Positions 23,236 through 33,480 of a stretch of DNA of 38,906 nt are shown piece by piece; position 1 is the stretch's first letter; each line of letters begins with the position of its first letter. Made by a program: the position numbers and the translations under genes. The DNA comes from Trachelipus rathkii. Lineage: Eukaryota > Arthropoda > Malacostraca > Isopoda > Trachelipodidae. The stretch spans positions 47,501-86,406 of the forward strand of contig JABUQX010002444.1 in NCBI GenBank assembly GCA_015478945.1, read 5' to 3'. Below the pieces are notes generated by a model. It worked only from the letters and a program-made list of their open reading frames with translations. It was not told the origin of the DNA and did no database searches.

Positions 23236-25100
23236 ATACCGCCAATATATTAAACGTTTCAACGTTTTTTTCTATCCTTTATTAATTATTTTCTCGTTTT
23301 AACAATATACTACTTTTTAACAATTTTTTACATCCTGATTGGGTTGGTAATTTCTCATCTTTACGATAATATTTACTAGTTACCTTTCTTATGTTGGTTT
23401 GTTCTGATTAATCAGCGAGTGTATTAATTACTTACAAATTTATTTCATATATTCAAATGATTTTTCAGTAGATTTAATTCCATAATTCACAATTTATAAC
23501 ACTTTTCTCTTTCATAATAATCAGTAACCACAGCTTTGTTATTGCTTTTTATCATATATGAAGGTACTAAATAATAACAGTGTCTCTTAACCTTATGTTA
23601 CATTCTAATAAATTTCCCAAAAATCAACGTTAATATATAATTATCAATTTTCATAAAAAATATGATTATTATTTTCTATATAACCTTACAATAATAAAGT
23701 TTTATATACACCGGCTAGCATCAATTGTCGTGTTAGTCTTTACCAAACACATACAGTAATGTATAATTTTTATTCTTTTTCCATAAACAGTTAATATAAA
23801 TTCTAGGGAATTCTAGTAACCAGTTCACTAAAACCGAGATATATATTCTGTCACTAAGTTGGGTCAGCTTGATAATAACGCTCACTATTTCAGCTCTGAT
23901 TAATCTAATTTTTTTAGACCTGGATTACAGGAATCTGTGTTATCACAGTTTCTTTTAAACAGTAATTCAAATTTTCTATTAAACAATTGACACAATTTAT
24001 TTGACAATTAATAAAAATAGATTAGCAGTTTCATAAAATCAATAATAAATATATCAAATCAGGAACTACAATACTCAATTACATAATTCAATAAACAAAA
24101 TAAATAACGGTTACTTTGGTCCAATTCAATTCATAGCCTTTACGAGTCGAATATACGCTATAACAGTTTTTCAGTAGTAACCTTAATAGCTAATACTTCA
24201 TACGACATTAATTATCTTAAATATACTTTATCTTTCTTACTCCCAATAATAATAACACTCTTCTGCATACTATAAACTTTTATGGCGGCTTTGTTTCGAC
24301 TAAACGCGTTAATTTATCGGCTAACACATCTGACAATTTACCAACGTACAAGTACTTATTCGTCTTTAATCAAGAATGGTTTTCCTTTTAAGCTTCGTGA
24401 TCCATTCGCTGTTGAATATCACCATCTTGGCCTTATAATCATATTATACCTATCTTTTTTTTTCTCCTTGTTTCCTTAACTTTTCTCAATATACTTATCA
24501 TTAACTCTGGATGATTGCCACTTGGTGAGTACACGAAAAATCTATTCGTTCTCAATCATATATTTAACTTTTACAGGCTCGAATTTTAACTATATTCGCC
24601 TACCCACTTTTTTATTCTTTTTTTTCCTTTATTTTTTAGTTCTCTTAAAAATATAAAAATATACACTTATTATGTCTTCACTTGTAACAAAATAACTTAC
24701 CTTATAAATAAATTTCTAATCAATAGCTTATTACATACCGATTATCGGCTTGCTTGAGCCTGGTTTGCTCTCTATAACTTCTGTAATCCGTATGGCGCTA
24801 ATCTTGTGTCTTAACAAATCATCTTTTCAATTAACTCTTCTATACTCAGTTCCATGTCATTCTAGTTTCATTTAGTTGGTTAATCCTCGCTATGACACAT
24901 CTCCCTACCCAAGTTTGGGTACAAAACTATAAACGATGAATAACAAAAAAAAAAATTTTAACTCCAAATATTCCATTTCTTATTAAACTTTTTCCAGACA
25001 TTTTCCTAGATTACCGTTTCGTACGGGATATTTTCTTCTTCCTTTTCATTCTGCGTTTCTCACATTTATTTAGGGGATAAGTTTCATTAATTCTTGTTTT
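23236..25100 (+). repeat. Unnamed interspersed repeat, copy B (with insertion)
   Basis: This copy aligns with copy A from about 23255 (aacgttttttt ctatccttta) through 'taactctggatgat' (24503), 'caggctcgaatt' (about 24575) and 'cccaagtttgggtac' (about 24907) to an 'attcattaattcttg'-like end near 25100. It also aligns with copy C in the middle (cagttcactaaaac, acgctcactatttca, tttttttagacc). It is longer than copy A chiefly because of an extra block at about 24047-24502. Confidence 0.8.
24047..24502 (+). other. Copy-B-specific insertion of about 450 bp
   Basis: In copies A and C the motif 'cataaaacaataa' is followed within a few bases by 'ttaactctggatgat' or 'ttaatctctggatgat'. In copy B these two motifs are separated by about 450 bp. 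The extra block carries a plus-strand frame of 65 codons (24282-24479) that starts with a Met and is not recognisable. No terminal repeats or poly-A tail mark the block clearly. Confidence 0.6.
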
Positions 25101-26045
25101 ATTTCCTTTTTTATATCCCCTTGCATAATTAAATAAAATACATACATACATATAACAATAATTTAATAATTAATAATAATAATTTATTTTATAATAATAA
25201 TTAATTTTGGTGCACTATATGACTTAATGATCATTAATTATAGCATCTTTGTGCCCTTATGGCTCTATTAATATTCCTTTCTTATAATAAGAACGATTTT
25301 GCCTTTTAAAGGGAGTATTGACATTTTCTTTGTTACGAGTTGCGACACTAGGCTTGGCTGTATATTGTGTTTCCTCTCTTTTTTCCTCTTCCATTTTCTC
25401 TTTGTTTTCTCCCTCTTTGGTTTCTTTTTTGACGTCTTTTTGCTCACCAGTAGACTAGGGTTAAGCAATTAATAATTACCGTTTGACTAATCACACATTT
25501 CAGTAATACTATTGGTTTCGTATCTATGGAGTGAGGTTCTAGTCTTAATTGATCGTCCGGAGTCCACGACATTATTCATACTTGAGTATTGGATAGTATC
25601 ATATGTTTATATATAATATAATTGGTCCGTCCAGCACACTCGTATCTTGTGGCGCGCCTTACAGTATAACTGGCTCGTTTGCGGCAATTTTCTTCTCCGT
25701 CTTAGCGCCTATAAGTATATAGGTACTTTGAAATTGAGATTAATATCATTACTGTGACAATTATTACCTTGTATGGGTGTGTGATTTTCTTTCAATATAT
25801 TTTATCTGTTACTTCGGAGTGCTCTTATCTTTGTTGTGGTGGCTGAATACGTCTGTGTAGTGTTATTAGTGTCTAAAATAGTCTCGGGATCTTTGCTCTA
25901 GTTTTGATATCTCATATATTCTATATTATGAGCTTTCTTCATTGGTTCATATAGAACTAGTTATACATCATGCTTGTTCGTCTGGTTCTAGTTTCATTTT
26001 GTATTAGGGTACTTTATATCTCATCCAGTTCTCTCTTACGCCGCG
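25101..26045. other. Gene-free spacer between repeat copies B and C
   Basis: AT-rich on the left (25140-25210), then T/G-rich with balanced patches. A pyrimidine-rich run at about 25370-25440 produces a spurious Lys-rich opposite-strand frame. No gene is seen. Confidence 0.5.
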
Positions 26046-26715
26046 TATGAGCAACTTTTCAAAAATTTTCCAAATCAGTATTATTATTATAATACTATTA
26101 TCTTGCAAAAATATATTATCTTCATTCTATTACAATAACTCAATAAACAGTTTTAAACGGCTTAAGCATTAAACAATTTCTACGTGGCCTTATACAAATA
26201 CACAACAGTATATTAGTAAATTTGCCATAAACAGTAACATTATATAATCAGTTGGAACCAGAACAGTTTCACTAAAACTGATGAATATATTGCCACAGCC
26301 CGAAAATATAACGCTCATTTCAATTTGATTAACAATTTTTAGACCGGTTACTATTAACTTTTAACAGTTTCTTCAAACAGTTAATTTCAATTTTTCATAA
26401 ACCCAAATTGTACGTGTTATCTATAACCAAAAATTTCTTCAACAAAATTTAAGTAACCTAACTGGTAGATAACAAAATCAAATCTTTCATAAAACAATAA
26501 TTAATCTCTGGATGATAGCACTCTGGCTTGAAACGTCACTATAATCGTCTCAACTATATTTCTTTAACTTTTTTCAGGCTCGAATTTAAACATATTCAGC
26601 TCCCTCCTTACTATTAGTTCCCCACTATTGAGAATAAAAATAACACTTATTATGTTTCTACTTGTAAACAAAAATATACTAACCTTTATATAAAATCTTA
26701 ATCAATATATAGATG
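26046..26715 (+). repeat. Unnamed interspersed repeat, copy C (short)
   Basis: It shares with copies A and B, in the same order, a cataaacagtaa motif, 'cagtttcactaaaac', 'acgctcatttca', 'caatttttagacc', 'cataaaacaataattaatctctggatgat' landmarks (broken here for length), and 'caggctcgaattt' near 26577. It lacks the left third and the right part containing the 'tttgggtac' landmark, so it is truncated at both ends. It lacks the insertion of copy B. Confidence 0.78.
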
Positions 26716-28788
26716 CTTGGTATATGAATTAGGCAACCTGTGAAATTTTTGACGGTTCTAAAGTTTTAAAACATAACTTTTCAAAAAGAATCTTTAGTCC
26801 ATGTCTAATCTGTTACTTTCTATTGTTGGTTTATAGGGTTTTTCTTTCCCTACCGCTATTGACATACATGTTATTATATTCCTTGCTAGTTATTGCCCTG
26901 GGTTTATCTTGGTTTATTGAGTTTCGGGGCTTCTCATACGTATCTACTATTGACGATGTGAGGTGGGTTAGATTTCTATTAGAATTATATACATTTACTA
27001 TTATCCATTGAGTTGGCCGGGGGCTTCTATATTTTTATATGTGCATATTCTGTGTTAGGGCACTGGAGGGTATCTACTACGTTTGGTTTTCATATGTTAC
27101 TGTCTTCGATATGTACTACCTACTCATAGGACTCTCTTAACATACTTTATGCTATGGCTCTATTATATATATATTTTATTTAATCTTTTTTTTTTGTCAT
27201 ATTACTATTCTCTTTATATATATTTTTCTTATCTATGAGGTGTATCACTTCATATCTTTCTTTTATTATATATATTTCCCTCTATATATATATTATATAT
27301 TTACTATATTTTATATACTATGATTATCTTATATTTACTATTTTCTATACTTCATTCTTTTTATTCTTATATTTTTACCTTTTTCTCCTACATATTCCAT
27401 TCTCATTCTATCACTATTAATATACTTTTAGTATCGCTTTGTCATCTATTCTCTATATTATGCCTCTCACATGCTCCGATGTTCTTTTAATCATAACTAT
27501 TTGGCTACCATACCTCGCCATACCTCACCTCAGTTCCCCACTGTATTTATACTCCCACTGACTTTCTTTCCTACTCTAATACTTCTATTTTAATACTACG
27601 CTCTAGGTCATATGATGTAGGTTTGAGCATCTATTTCTTTAACTCTACTATATATGTTATAATTATATCCTACTACTCACCTTTAATCACTCACTCTCCC
27701 CCTCACCTTTATACATACTCTACCGTATTATTTATATAATATTTGCTATATATATCATACTAACTATATATAACTCATATACCTACACTTACTATACACC
27801 TCCTCTTATCTCTCCTCCTCTCCATACCTTTCATCTATCATTTACTCGATATATATATATATATATCTTATTATAATTATTTAATATACTTCTTATACTT
27901 GCCTCTTTAAATGTTGGATGCAAAAAATTTTTAGATGTAAATCCAATCTTATACGCAGTTTTATATTTCATATTATTATTATCTATTTCTTTATATATCT
28001 TCTTATTTAGTTACAATTCTTGATTACTACTTCTATACTATAACTCCATACTCCGCATCGTCAATATTAACTCTAGTCTCTTTATTCTTATCATATTATA
28101 TATTTCTACCCGCCAATTCTTGTGAGAACTATCTTAGATTTTTTCTATCTCGCTTTCGTTCTTCTTGTACATAATGGTAACTTAACTATCTACTTCAACT
28201 TCTCTATTTCAATTATTATTAATATATATTTAGTATTTAGCTTATCTCCATATTAATATACGTTGCAATTCAGTTACCTTCAATACTAATTACCTATATA
28301 TCTATGTTACTTATGTACATGTTACACACTACTGCAGCACATATGAACCTTTGTTTTATTATACATAAGTACTTGACCATTAAGCTGCGCGAACGGCTTG
28401 AATGAGTGTATCGAACAGCTGTTTTCAGCTTTGCTATCCAGCGACATTTATATTTCTTTTAATGCACGATAGTGTGTGTGATAGTACGATATAAATTGTA
28501 ATGTGATCGTCCACATTAGAACTTTTATGGCACGCGGGTGACTGCACCTATTACTATTCTTAAGATTGCAGGCGAATTACTAATTTTTAAAAAAAATAGG
28601 GATTTCCAAAACGAAATCTAGATTCTAGATAAATTTGTTGCATTTGTTGCAGAGAAATATATCAGTACTATGACATGACAACTTGCAGAGGCTTTCTTTC
28701 CAATTAAGATAGCAGCGAGTTTGCTCTATGAGATAGGTCTTGTGTACTTACGAGTCCGACCCCTGCCCTGGAGCAGAGTCCTACTGAA
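26716..28788. other. Pyrimidine-rich, G-poor gene-free stretch
   Basis: From about 27030 to 28120 the plus strand is rich in T and C with few G, for example 27480-27860. This gives long open frames of hydrophobic residues that I regard as composition artefacts. After 28.1 kb composition becomes mixed. A segment at 28754-28765 (tccgacccctgc) resembles a hAT terminal repeat in reverse orientation. Confidence 0.5.
28777..28784 (+). repeat. Candidate left target-site duplication of hAT element
   Basis: The bases agtcctac match seven of eight with agtcctag at 32008-32015, which directly follows the right end of the hAT element. Insertion of hAT elements duplicates 8 bp. Four bases (tgaa) separate this copy from the presumed left terminus, which weakens the case. 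Confidence 0.4.
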
Positions 28789-29759
28789 CTGGGATTCTCA
28801 AATTTTTATGCTAATGTCAATCTGTTTATAAATCTCCTAATTTTCCATATGTATCTGAGCACATACTCACTTCGCGGTTATCAAATTCTTATAGATTAAT
28901 ATCATGCAAGATAAAGAAGTCATCACTATTTTACAGATTGGTTGAATATGTTCAAAGATTTCGACTTTCATATACATGGTATGTCATTTATTTGATGAAT
29001 CTCGTTTCGTATAATTCTTAATCTCTCACACTTTTTTCTTATTATTAATACTTTTAAAATTCTGCTTCTCTTACTTTTATTTCTTTTCTTCTTATCTTCA
29101 TTCTCATTCTATTCTTATTCCTTCTTTTTTATATTTTTCCTTCTCTTTCTTACTTCTATTATTGTATAGTGGTGAATCTATTCTACACAATACTCTCATG
29201 TATATATATTTTGATAAAAAATCAAGATTTTGCCCCTAATAAATTAAAACAGTAAAACAAGTAGAATAAGCTACAATATGTTTTTTTTCCCCCAGCTTTC
29301 TATGTCAATTATAATCCGAGTTTCTTCTCATTATATTCTTCACTTTCTCGTCTTATCCTTTCACTTTGCTTTTATATTTTCTTAGTTTCTTTTATTACTC
29401 TTTGTGACTACTTTCTTTACATATATTATGTATCACTTGTGCATCGCAGTTCTGCCTCTTTTTGTCAAGTGTATTCTACTTTGTTCTCTTTTCCACAGGG
29501 TCTCGTCATAAAGAAGTAGAGCTTTCATGTAGTGGATGTGGTGTTATCGCTAATCTTCAGTCCGTAGGGACGAAACTAGAGAGGGAGGTAATAGATTTTA
29601 GTCGCACTCGGTTGAATGTCCGGTGTGCTAAAAAATTTGTCTTTGAGTAGCGACAACGTTTCATTTTGGAGGTACAGTATGCATTTTAATAATGTATCAC
29701 CAATTATTCTAGTTCTCTACTATAGCCGTAACTTTGATGGACGCATAACGAATGATAAT

Positions 29760-29789
29760 GCACTATGCGAACAAATCTTCAAAATGGGC
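29760..29789 (+). pseudogene. hAT transposase fragment, 'ALC..K' motif (tentative)
   Basis: The plus strand encodes NALCEQIFKMG inside a 76-codon open stretch (29616-29846). In GTF2IRD2-like hAT transposases a segment of the type IIHxEALCxKxxKMG lies midway in the catalytic domain. The local match is good but short, and the residues before and after are not convincing. Its order relative to the later fragments is correct. Confidence 0.35.
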
Positions 29790-30364
29790 TCAACCACCGA
29801 TTCTCAGAGCAAACATAAACCACCTGGAATTCTCTTCACTTTTTAACTAACTGCATAACACTACCATCCTCAACGCTCAAAGTCGCTTTCGGCCTTCCCA
29901 ACACTATTTCTTCCGGCGCGCGATTTATTGTTTCTTGAGGTTCATTCTGAATTTTCTTTGTGTTAATCAAGATACATTGTATAACTTATGCATTCTTGTC
30001 AAACACTTTCTATTCTTCTATCGTTCAAATGTTTAATAGATATTTTATTCAGATAATGCAGATGTCAATTATCCTTATAGCCGTCCAACACACTCGCCTT
30101 TTTTATTTTTTTTTTCTGCTCTTTTTCTCCTGGCTCTTCACAATAAAAGTGCGATTGGCTTTCTCCCAAAGAGTATACGGTGTACCTGTATTTACTCTAA
30201 CGTTCTTTCTGCTCTTTTGTGCTTTAATGACCTTTAATTAATACCTACACTTCCCTACTATTTACTCTATCACCTCTTCTGTAATATTATATGGCATTAA
30301 CTCACTCCTGAAATTAGAGAATCGACTAACTAATGTGTTGCTATATTAAATAATCCTTTACTTT

Positions 30365-30400
30365 ATGGTGGATATTACAGCGAAATTAAATGAGCTGAAT
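30365..30400 (+). pseudogene. hAT transposase fragment, 'VDIT..LNELN' motif
   Basis: The first twelve codons of a plus-strand frame starting at 30365 read MVDITAKLNELN. This is a highly characteristic segment of GTF2IRD2/ZBED-type hAT transposases (LVDIT..LN.LN). The frame continues open to 30778, but its remaining codons come from C/T-rich sequence and show none of the expected residues, so the family match stops abruptly at about 30404. Confidence 0.6.
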
Positions 30401-30404
30401 CCTA

Positions 30405-30999
30405 CTACTTCGCTCCCCACGGTTTCATTCTTTTTTTTTCTATTCTCTCTTTCGATTTATCTCTCCTCTTCTTCCCCTCTTTATTTTTTTTTATCCTCTC
30501 TCCGTCATTTTGGTGCTCATCCGCTCCTCTTTGCATTTGTTTTTTTGACTTTTTTGGATTTTTTTTTTCATTTCTTCTTCTCGTTTCTGATTACTGCTAC
30601 GTTCTTTGCTTCTATTGCACTTCATCATGTAGTTTCTCACCTTTTCCCTCCGACTCTCCTTCGAACTGTACCACAGCATAAATTGACAAACAACACCGAG
30701 GTAAGACCGGGTCAGGAAGTGGTAAATACCAGCCTATTGTCTTTTTGTATTGATTATATTGGTTCTTTTTTCACGTAAGAAATATTAATTTTCTTCTTAT
30801 GCAGAATGATTATCTTTCACTAGTCGGTCATTCGGCATTGGTTCTGGTAAATCTTTTTTATCTCCAAAATCATTCTCTAAAATGGTAGAGAGATCTGCTA
30901 GTTAATCTGGCGCCGAAAACAGACCAGTTCTCGCTTTGACAACGAATTTATTCGGTCAGTTCTCTATATGTTGTATATTTTTTTAATAATTATATATAT
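30405..30999 (+). other. C/T-rich filler interrupting the hAT coding region
   Basis: Plus-strand sequence at 30420-30660 is dominated by T and C and encodes runs of Phe, Leu and Ser. In the transposase family about 100 codons separate the VDIT motif from the next preserved block; here the gap is about 210 codons. The filler is either an insertion, a local expansion of simple sequence or a consensus error. No gene is assigned. Confidence 0.55.
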
Positions 31000-31568
31000 A
31001 TGTATCCGATATTGTACTTGCTCAGATTTGAGCAATTCAAAATCAACAAAACCACTCTAGCCTTCATAGTAAACCCTCTCAACACAAATAGTAACGAAAT
31101 CCACATTGAGCCATTTGGAAATGATACTGGATCTCTAGAAATGCAATTGATCGATTTAAAAAGTAAAGCTTTGTGGAGTGAAAAAAACAAAATTTTTTAA
31201 AACCAAGAAAGTTGAAAAAGGCAAGTTGGAAAGAGAGTTGGAGGTCCAAAAATGTATGTACGTAACGCAACAAAAGTGGACAGCCTTTAAAAGAAATGCC
31301 GCGAGTTGAGGCACTTATATTCGACGCATGGAATAGTCTTCCAGATTGCTACAGTGAGGTGAAGAAGTTGGCATTTGGAGTGCTGACTATCTTCGGATCG
31401 ACATATTCGTGCGAGCAAGCGTTCTCTTGCATAAATATAATTAAAAGTAAAGTAAGAAACCAACTAACAAATGAAAATTTAGAGTCGTATTTGATACTTA
31501 AAACAACAAGTTATGAGCCAAATTTATCCAAACTTTCTAAAACCATGCAAAGCCAACGCTCCCATTGA
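31000..31568 (+). pseudogene. hAT transposase C-terminal region with dimerisation domain
   Basis: Three overlapping frames make one diverged but readable block. From about 31027 to 31198 the frame contains RFEQFKINKTTLAFIVNPL and EMQLIDLKSKALW, the 'PF.v......LQ.ELidLq.d..Lk' segment of this family. From about 31202 to 31288 a second frame is Lys/Glu-rich. From 31290 to 31568 a third frame carries LPDCYSEVKKLAFGVL, then FGSTYSCEQAFSCINIIKSK and NQLTNENLESYL, the hATC dimerisation helices. It ends SQRSH and TGA, the normal C-terminus. Both frame changes coincide with homopolymers (a T-run near 31193-31198 and an A-run near 31287-31290). The nearest relatives are GTF2IRD2, ZBED5 and SCAND3-like domesticated genes and their parent transposons. 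Confidence 0.9.
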
Positions 31569-31717
31569 ATTTGTTTGCTCAAATGTATGTTATTGTTTTT
31601 TTTTATTTTAAGTAGCTACAAGTTAGTATCCAATTAGCTAAAGTTTAAAATTTTCTTACTTGCAATAACCTGCAAAACCATCCGCTCCATTGAATTTGTT
31701 TCTCAATTGTTTGTTAA
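31546..31717 (+). repeat. 125-bp-offset duplication at the end of the hAT ORF
   Basis: The stretch at 31546-31593 (tgcaaagccaacgctccc...) recurs at 31671-31717 (tgcaaaaccatccgctcc...), sharing 'ccattgaatttgttt' and 'tgttatt'/'tgttaatt' endings with a few substitutions and indels. The first copy contains the stop codon of the transposase frame, so the second lies in the 3' non-coding part. It looks like an old local duplication. Confidence 0.7.
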
Positions 31718-31986
31718 TTCGAAGTACAAGCTTAGTCGTTGTAAGTAAATGTTTAATTGTCTTTTTAATTTTTTTACTTAAATAATAAGTAATTATCTAA
31801 TAATGCTATATATAAATATATTTTCTAATTTGTTGTGAAAAACACTACTATGAATAAGTAGATTAGTTTTTTTTATCAAAAAACTTTATTTATGCTAGTA
31901 CTATTTATTGTTGGCAAGAAAAAACTTTTGTGGCTCTTTAAAAACTTTTAATAAATTTTGTAATTTAATTTTTCAACTCTTCCGAC

Positions 31987-32007
31987 TCAAAAGGTTGCCG
32001 ACCCCTG
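31987..32007 (+). repeat. Right terminal inverted repeat of hAT element
   Basis: The sequence ends ggttgccgacccctg. Its reverse complement starts CAGGGGTCGGCAACC, one of the best-known hAT termini, found in SPIN/Charlie-like elements. It is followed by agtcctag, the proposed target-site duplication, and lies about 440 bp after the transposase stop codon. Confidence 0.9.
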
Positions 32008-32015
32008 AGTCCTAG

Positions 32016-32175
32016 ACTGATTGACAGGGTGATCCAAAATACAGCCTCTAATCACACTTAAAATCTTTACGTGCTCGAACTAGCGTTGCCCCCGCATGAG
32101 TCCCCAATCTGGGACTTTTTCCTTCGCTTCTTACACCTTGGCAATCCGGTCTCAATATAGTAAATTTTAGTATAA
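32016..32175. other. Short unique flank right of hAT element
   Basis: About 160 bp of mixed composition without motif. It is probably host flank in front of the CT microsatellite. Confidence 0.5.
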
Positions 32176-32209
32176 CTCTCTCTCTCTCTCTCTCTCTCTC
32201 TTCCTCTCT

Positions 32210-32263
<54 letters not shown>

Positions 32264-32321
32264 TCTCTCCCCTCTCTCTCTCTCATCCCACTCCTCTCTC
32301 TCCCTCTCTCTCTCTCTCTCT
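32176..32321 (+). repeat. (CT)n microsatellite
   Basis: About 145 bp of alternating CT with a few TTC and CCC interruptions, directly joined to a (TA)n tract. The strand is pure pyrimidine over most of its length, so it can form triplex DNA. Confidence 0.98.
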
Positions 32322-32323
32322 AA

Positions 32324-32350
32324 ATATATATATATTATATATATATATAC

Positions 32351-32386
<36 letters not shown>

Positions 32387-32497
32387 ATATAATATAATAT
32401 ATATATATATATATAGTATTATATATATATATATATATATTATTATATATATATTATATATATATAATATATTATATATACCCGTATATATATTATA

Positions 32498-32539
<42 letters not shown>

Positions 32540-32586
32540 ATATTATATACTATATATACTTATTATATACTATATATATATACTAT

Positions 32587-32643
<57 letters not shown>
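32324..32643. repeat. (TA)n microsatellite, about 320 bp
   Basis: Alternating TA with few interruptions (for example cccg at 32481-32484). Together with the CT run it forms a compound microsatellite of about 470 bp. Confidence 0.98.
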
Positions 32644-32646
<3 letters not shown>

Positions 32647-33480
32647 TAAGTTTTTTTATTTAATTTTTTAAAAAAAAAATAGTAGTTTTCTTTATTTTGT
32701 TTCATATATTTATTTCAAAGGGGAAACTCTACTTATGAGTAGAGTTTGTCAAATTTTGGGAGTTTTATTTTATGACGTGTTCGAGCTCCGTGAGGTACGT
32801 TTGTCTTAGTGGTTAAACTCATGGATTTTCATAATGTTGTTGGTATGTATTCTACAATGTTTGGAACAGGAACAGTCATTAGAGCCTTTCGTTTACGTTT
32901 GGAGACTACGCATGAACCATTGGAAGTCGTCACCAGGACGAAGTGGCTGATTGTGTCTTGCCCAGAGCATTATAATGTATATGGGGATATTGTGTGGCTC
33001 TTGCATGGGTCGATGACTTTGCTAGTTAATGATGTGTGGTAGCCTATTGGGTTGTGTATCTCAGGGATATGCAGCTCGCGCAAGAGTTTTTTCATGTATC
33101 TGTGTAGCATGTCCTTCCTAACGTGCAGATGAGATGAGATAATTGATGTCGTTGGACGTTCTTGAGAGTGAGATATAATTTACCATCGAATGTGCTATTG
33201 TATGTGATAATCGTATTTATTCGGGACTTTACATTGGTTACAGTAGGTGGTTTCTCGCATGTCTATCTGCGATGAGTGTCAGCAGTACGATATTATAAGG
33301 TTCAATGGTGGATGAATCATATCTCGATAGGTTTTAAATACGTGAACAGAGATATTGGGTTGTAGTCCCTAAATAATCAATGCGTTGCAGGAGTGCATGT
33401 CATATTACTTGAATTTGTGTTGCTATATCTTACTATTGTTTGGTAGATACTTTATTGCTGGGAATTTTCTGTTGAGTGCT
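32644..33480. other. Transition stretch without recognised gene
   Basis: It begins T/A-rich and becomes T/G-rich. A plus-strand frame of 77 codons (32809-33042) has normal-looking amino-acid use but no similarity I recognise; no splice or promoter context supports it. Homopolymers thin out towards the right. Confidence 0.45.

Larger units (their letters stand above)
28789..32007 (+). mobile_element. hAT DNA transposon (GTF2IRD2/ZBED-like), degenerate
   Basis: The right end, 31987-32007, is a textbook hAT terminus (aaaggttgccgacccctg), the reverse complement of CAGGGGTCGGCAACC. The proposed left end at 28789 (ctgggattctcaaatttttatg) resembles another common hAT start, CAGGGATTCTCAAA, and pairs imperfectly with the right end. 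An 8-bp sequence flanks both ends with one mismatch. Transposase fragments lie between them on the plus strand in family order, closing with the dimerisation domain. The 3.2-kb length suits an autonomous hAT, but long C/T-rich filler separates the fragments. The right half is well supported; the left boundary is tentative. Confidence 0.72.

Noticed and set aside
29618..29650. Possible hAT 'RWLSRG..LK.FFEL' motif in the frame TRLNVRCAKKFVFE
   Set aside because: It would precede the ALC motif at 29760, the reverse of the family order, and the key Trp is missing.
30405..30778. Long hydrophobic plus-strand frame that could be a membrane protein
   Set aside because: Its Phe/Leu/Ser runs follow from C/T-rich low-complexity DNA, and its start is a transposase fragment.
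32790..32830. tRNA-like A-box (tgtcttagtggttaaactc) suggesting a SINE or tRNA
   Set aside because: No B-box lies at the right distance downstream and no cloverleaf can be drawn.
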